Of a stretch of DNA of 6,861 bases, positions 5,940-6,861 are shown one piece after another. The stretch covers positions 1-6,861 of the forward strand of contig CABGHG010000090.1 of the NCBI GenBank assembly GCA_902158735.1, in the 5' to 3' direction. The stretch's first letter is position 1. Each line of letters opens with the position of its first letter. This DNA is from Candidatus Methanolliviera sp. GoM_oil (lineage in GTDB: Archaea; Halobacteriota; Methanoliparia; Methanoliparales; Methanoliparaceae). The notes below the pieces were generated by a model, which was given only the letters and a program-made list of their open reading frames with translations, ran no database searches and was not told the DNA's origin. The position numbers were made by a program, and so were the translations under genes.

Positions 5940-6122
5940 ATGAGAGATATGAGAGAGATGTTGAGGGATGAGGATGCGTGCGTCATCGATATTGGAGCAT
6001 TACTAGCGCCGGTGATCGAGATGGTACTCTCGGTGCTCTGCATGCCGTTGATAATGTGTTGTTCAATGGGATCAGTGCTACCCGTAACGCTGCTGCCGAT
6101 GATGCTTGCGGGAAAAGCATAA
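5940..6122 (+). CDS. Small Met/Cys-rich hydrophobic protein of unknown function
   Basis: 60 residues. The ATG at 5940 is preceded by AGGAGGT with a 6-nt spacer, close to the archaeal optimum, and the gene is followed by a hairpin with a T-rich tail. The N-terminus is charged (MRDMREMLRDED). From residue 15 the chain is hydrophobic, with one acidic residue (E27) inside the first helix and a proline-rich second half (15-41 and 44-57). Nine methionines and four cysteines (14, 34, 40, 41) in 60 residues are unusual. I do not recognise the family. It could be a small membrane protein or a redox- or metal-related peptide, but nothing proves either. An upstream in-frame TTG at 5904 exists but lacks a comparable ribosome binding site. 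The gene lies convergent to nmd3 and now sits just downstream of the IS, which seems to have split its promoter. Confidence 0.55.
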   Translation: MRDMREMLRDEDACVIDIGALLAPVIEMVLSVLCMPLIMCCSMGSVLPVTLLPMMLAGKA

Positions 6123-6138
6123 ATCATCTTTTGATGCC

Positions 6139-6180
6139 TGACCGCTTTTACCGTCGGTCACTCATCTTCTTATTTTTTCT
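6139..6180 (+). terminator. Hairpin and T-rich terminator of the small gene
   Basis: TGACCG (6139-6144) pairs with CGGTCA (6155-6160) around a 10-nt loop, followed by a pyrimidine tract ending TTCTTATTTTTTCT. It starts 17 nt after the small gene's stop and overlaps the 3' end of nmd3 on the other strand. Confidence 0.5.
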
Positions 6181-6861
6181 CCTTAAAGGTCGCGGAAAGA
6201 GCAATCAAACCAGAATCTGTCTTGATCACCTTTATCTTATTCTTGTTAAAATCATCGATGAAATATGGTTTAGGGATAGTCACGACTTCATCTGTCTCGG
6301 GATCAAGTACCTGTATCTCGTTTTCTGTAGCCGCTATTAGGTCTGTTTCAGCAGATTCTTTGATAGAGCCAACCTTTTTCATCCTCCTTAATTTATCTTT
6401 ATGATCCTCCAGCATAATTGTCTTACCGGTTGAGAGGTCTCTTCCAGTTATCTTCTTTCCAATCTTTTTTATCTGTATAATGTTCCCTTCATACGAGATG
6501 ATATCGTCTATCAGAAATTTTGGAAGTCTCAAGGAATGAGTTATTCTGTAGTTCTTCTTTCCGTCTTTTTCTCCGACCAACTTTGCAGAATCCAATAAAT
6601 CTCCACCGTATCTCGATCTAACACTCTTACATATCTGCTTTGCAATTTTTTTAGATCCAAGATAAAGATCGAACCCTTTCTCAAATTCTTTAATATCTGT
6701 GATGAACGACTCTTCGTCTCCCCTGTCATACCCATTATTCACGATCTCGCTTGCAATTTTTTTTATCTTCTCTCTCTCTGATTTAGTTGGATTTCTATTG
6801 TATGCCCTTATCTGGACAATCGATTCGTAATACCCGCCAGAAATTCTGCTACACCTGTCAC
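6170..6861 (-). CDS. nmd3: NMD3-family ribosomal protein/export-adaptor homologue, C-terminal part
   Basis: Partial; the start lies beyond the right edge. The frame is open from the edge to the TAA at 6170-6172 and gives 229 residues. Upstream of an internal GTG (6742) the reading continues DRCSRISGGYYESIVQIRA, the hallmark of NMD3 proteins, so the GTG is not the real start. The zinc-binding cysteine pairs expected at the N-terminus are off the window. The middle (RLPKFLIDDIISYEGNIIQIKKIGKKITGRDLSTGKTIML) looks like the SH3/OB, eIF5A-like region known from eukaryotic NMD3. In eukaryotes NMD3 is the nuclear export adaptor and late maturation factor of the 60S subunit. Archaea have no nucleus, so a role in large-subunit maturation or quality control is inferred. 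It converges with the small gene at 5940; its promoter is not in the window. Confidence 0.9.
   Translation of the reverse strand, partial: DRCSRISGGYYESIVQIRAYNRNPTKSEREKIKKIASEIVNNGYDRGDEESFITDIKEFEKGFDLYLGSKKIAKQICKSVRSRYGGDLLDSAKLVGEKDGKKNYRITHSLRLPKFLIDDIISYEGNIIQIKKIGKKITGRDLSTGKTIMLEDHKDKLRRMKKVGSIKESAETDLIAATENEIQVLDPETDEVVTIPKPYFIDDFNKNKIKVIKTDSGLIALSATFKEKK

Noticed and set aside
5852..6340. Other long frames over the small gene (minus 5852-6127 and plus 5978-6340)
   Set aside because: They lack ribosome binding sites and credible protein composition; the plus one runs into the antisense of nmd3. The frame at 5940 has the only good start.
6170..6742. Short version of the nmd3 homologue starting at GTG 6742
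   Set aside because: The same frame stays open to the window edge and upstream codons spell the conserved NMD3 motif GGYYESIVQIRA.

Overview
The window looks like a chromosomal segment of a euryarchaeon. Evidence: an archaeal-type CobY guanylyltransferase instead of bacterial CobU, an archaeal NMD3 homologue, GGAGGT/GAGGTG-type ribosome binding sites, TATA-box promoters, and AGA/AGG/ATA-rich codon use. No lineage-diagnostic gene such as mcr is present. A methanogen, ANME-type or Archaeoglobus-like relative is plausible, but this is inference.

Layout. (1) Positions 1-973, minus strand: the end of a cobalamin pathway unit, cobS followed by an overlapping cobY that runs off the left edge. CobY activates adenosylcobinamide-phosphate with GTP; CobS joins the product to the lower-ligand nucleoside at the membrane. 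(2) Positions 974-1050: a compact divergent promoter region with a perfect 14-bp palindrome and an AT-rich TATA-like element. (3) Positions 1051-4715, plus strand: a tightly packed operon in which every neighbouring pair overlaps. Its genes are a single-span membrane microprotein (reading frame broken at a T8 run), a cysteine-rich XPD/DinG-like Fe-S helicase with an N-terminal zinc ribbon, a multi-domain nucleotidyltransferase, and a Cas4/RecB-like Fe-S nuclease-fold protein whose canonical ExK glutamate is not visible. Together they look like a DNA-processing module (repair, replication fork processing or defence). This is the best candidate in the window for a poorly described system.

(4) Positions 4734-5896: an IS5-family insertion sequence with identifiable imperfect terminal inverted repeats and a 4-bp TATA target duplication. 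Its transposase, on the minus strand, carries a +1 frameshift. Removing the element in silico joins an AAAAGT-TTAT-ACTTTT palindrome that contains a TATA-like core. It lies upstream of the next gene at promoter distance, so the IS appears to have landed inside that gene's promoter. (5) Positions 5940-6122, plus strand: a 60-codon Met/Cys-rich hydrophobic protein with a near-ideal ribosome binding site and a hairpin/T-run terminator. (6) Positions 6170-6861, minus strand: the C-terminal two-thirds or so of NMD3, convergent with the small gene and cut by the right edge.

No tRNA, rRNA or CRISPR array was found.
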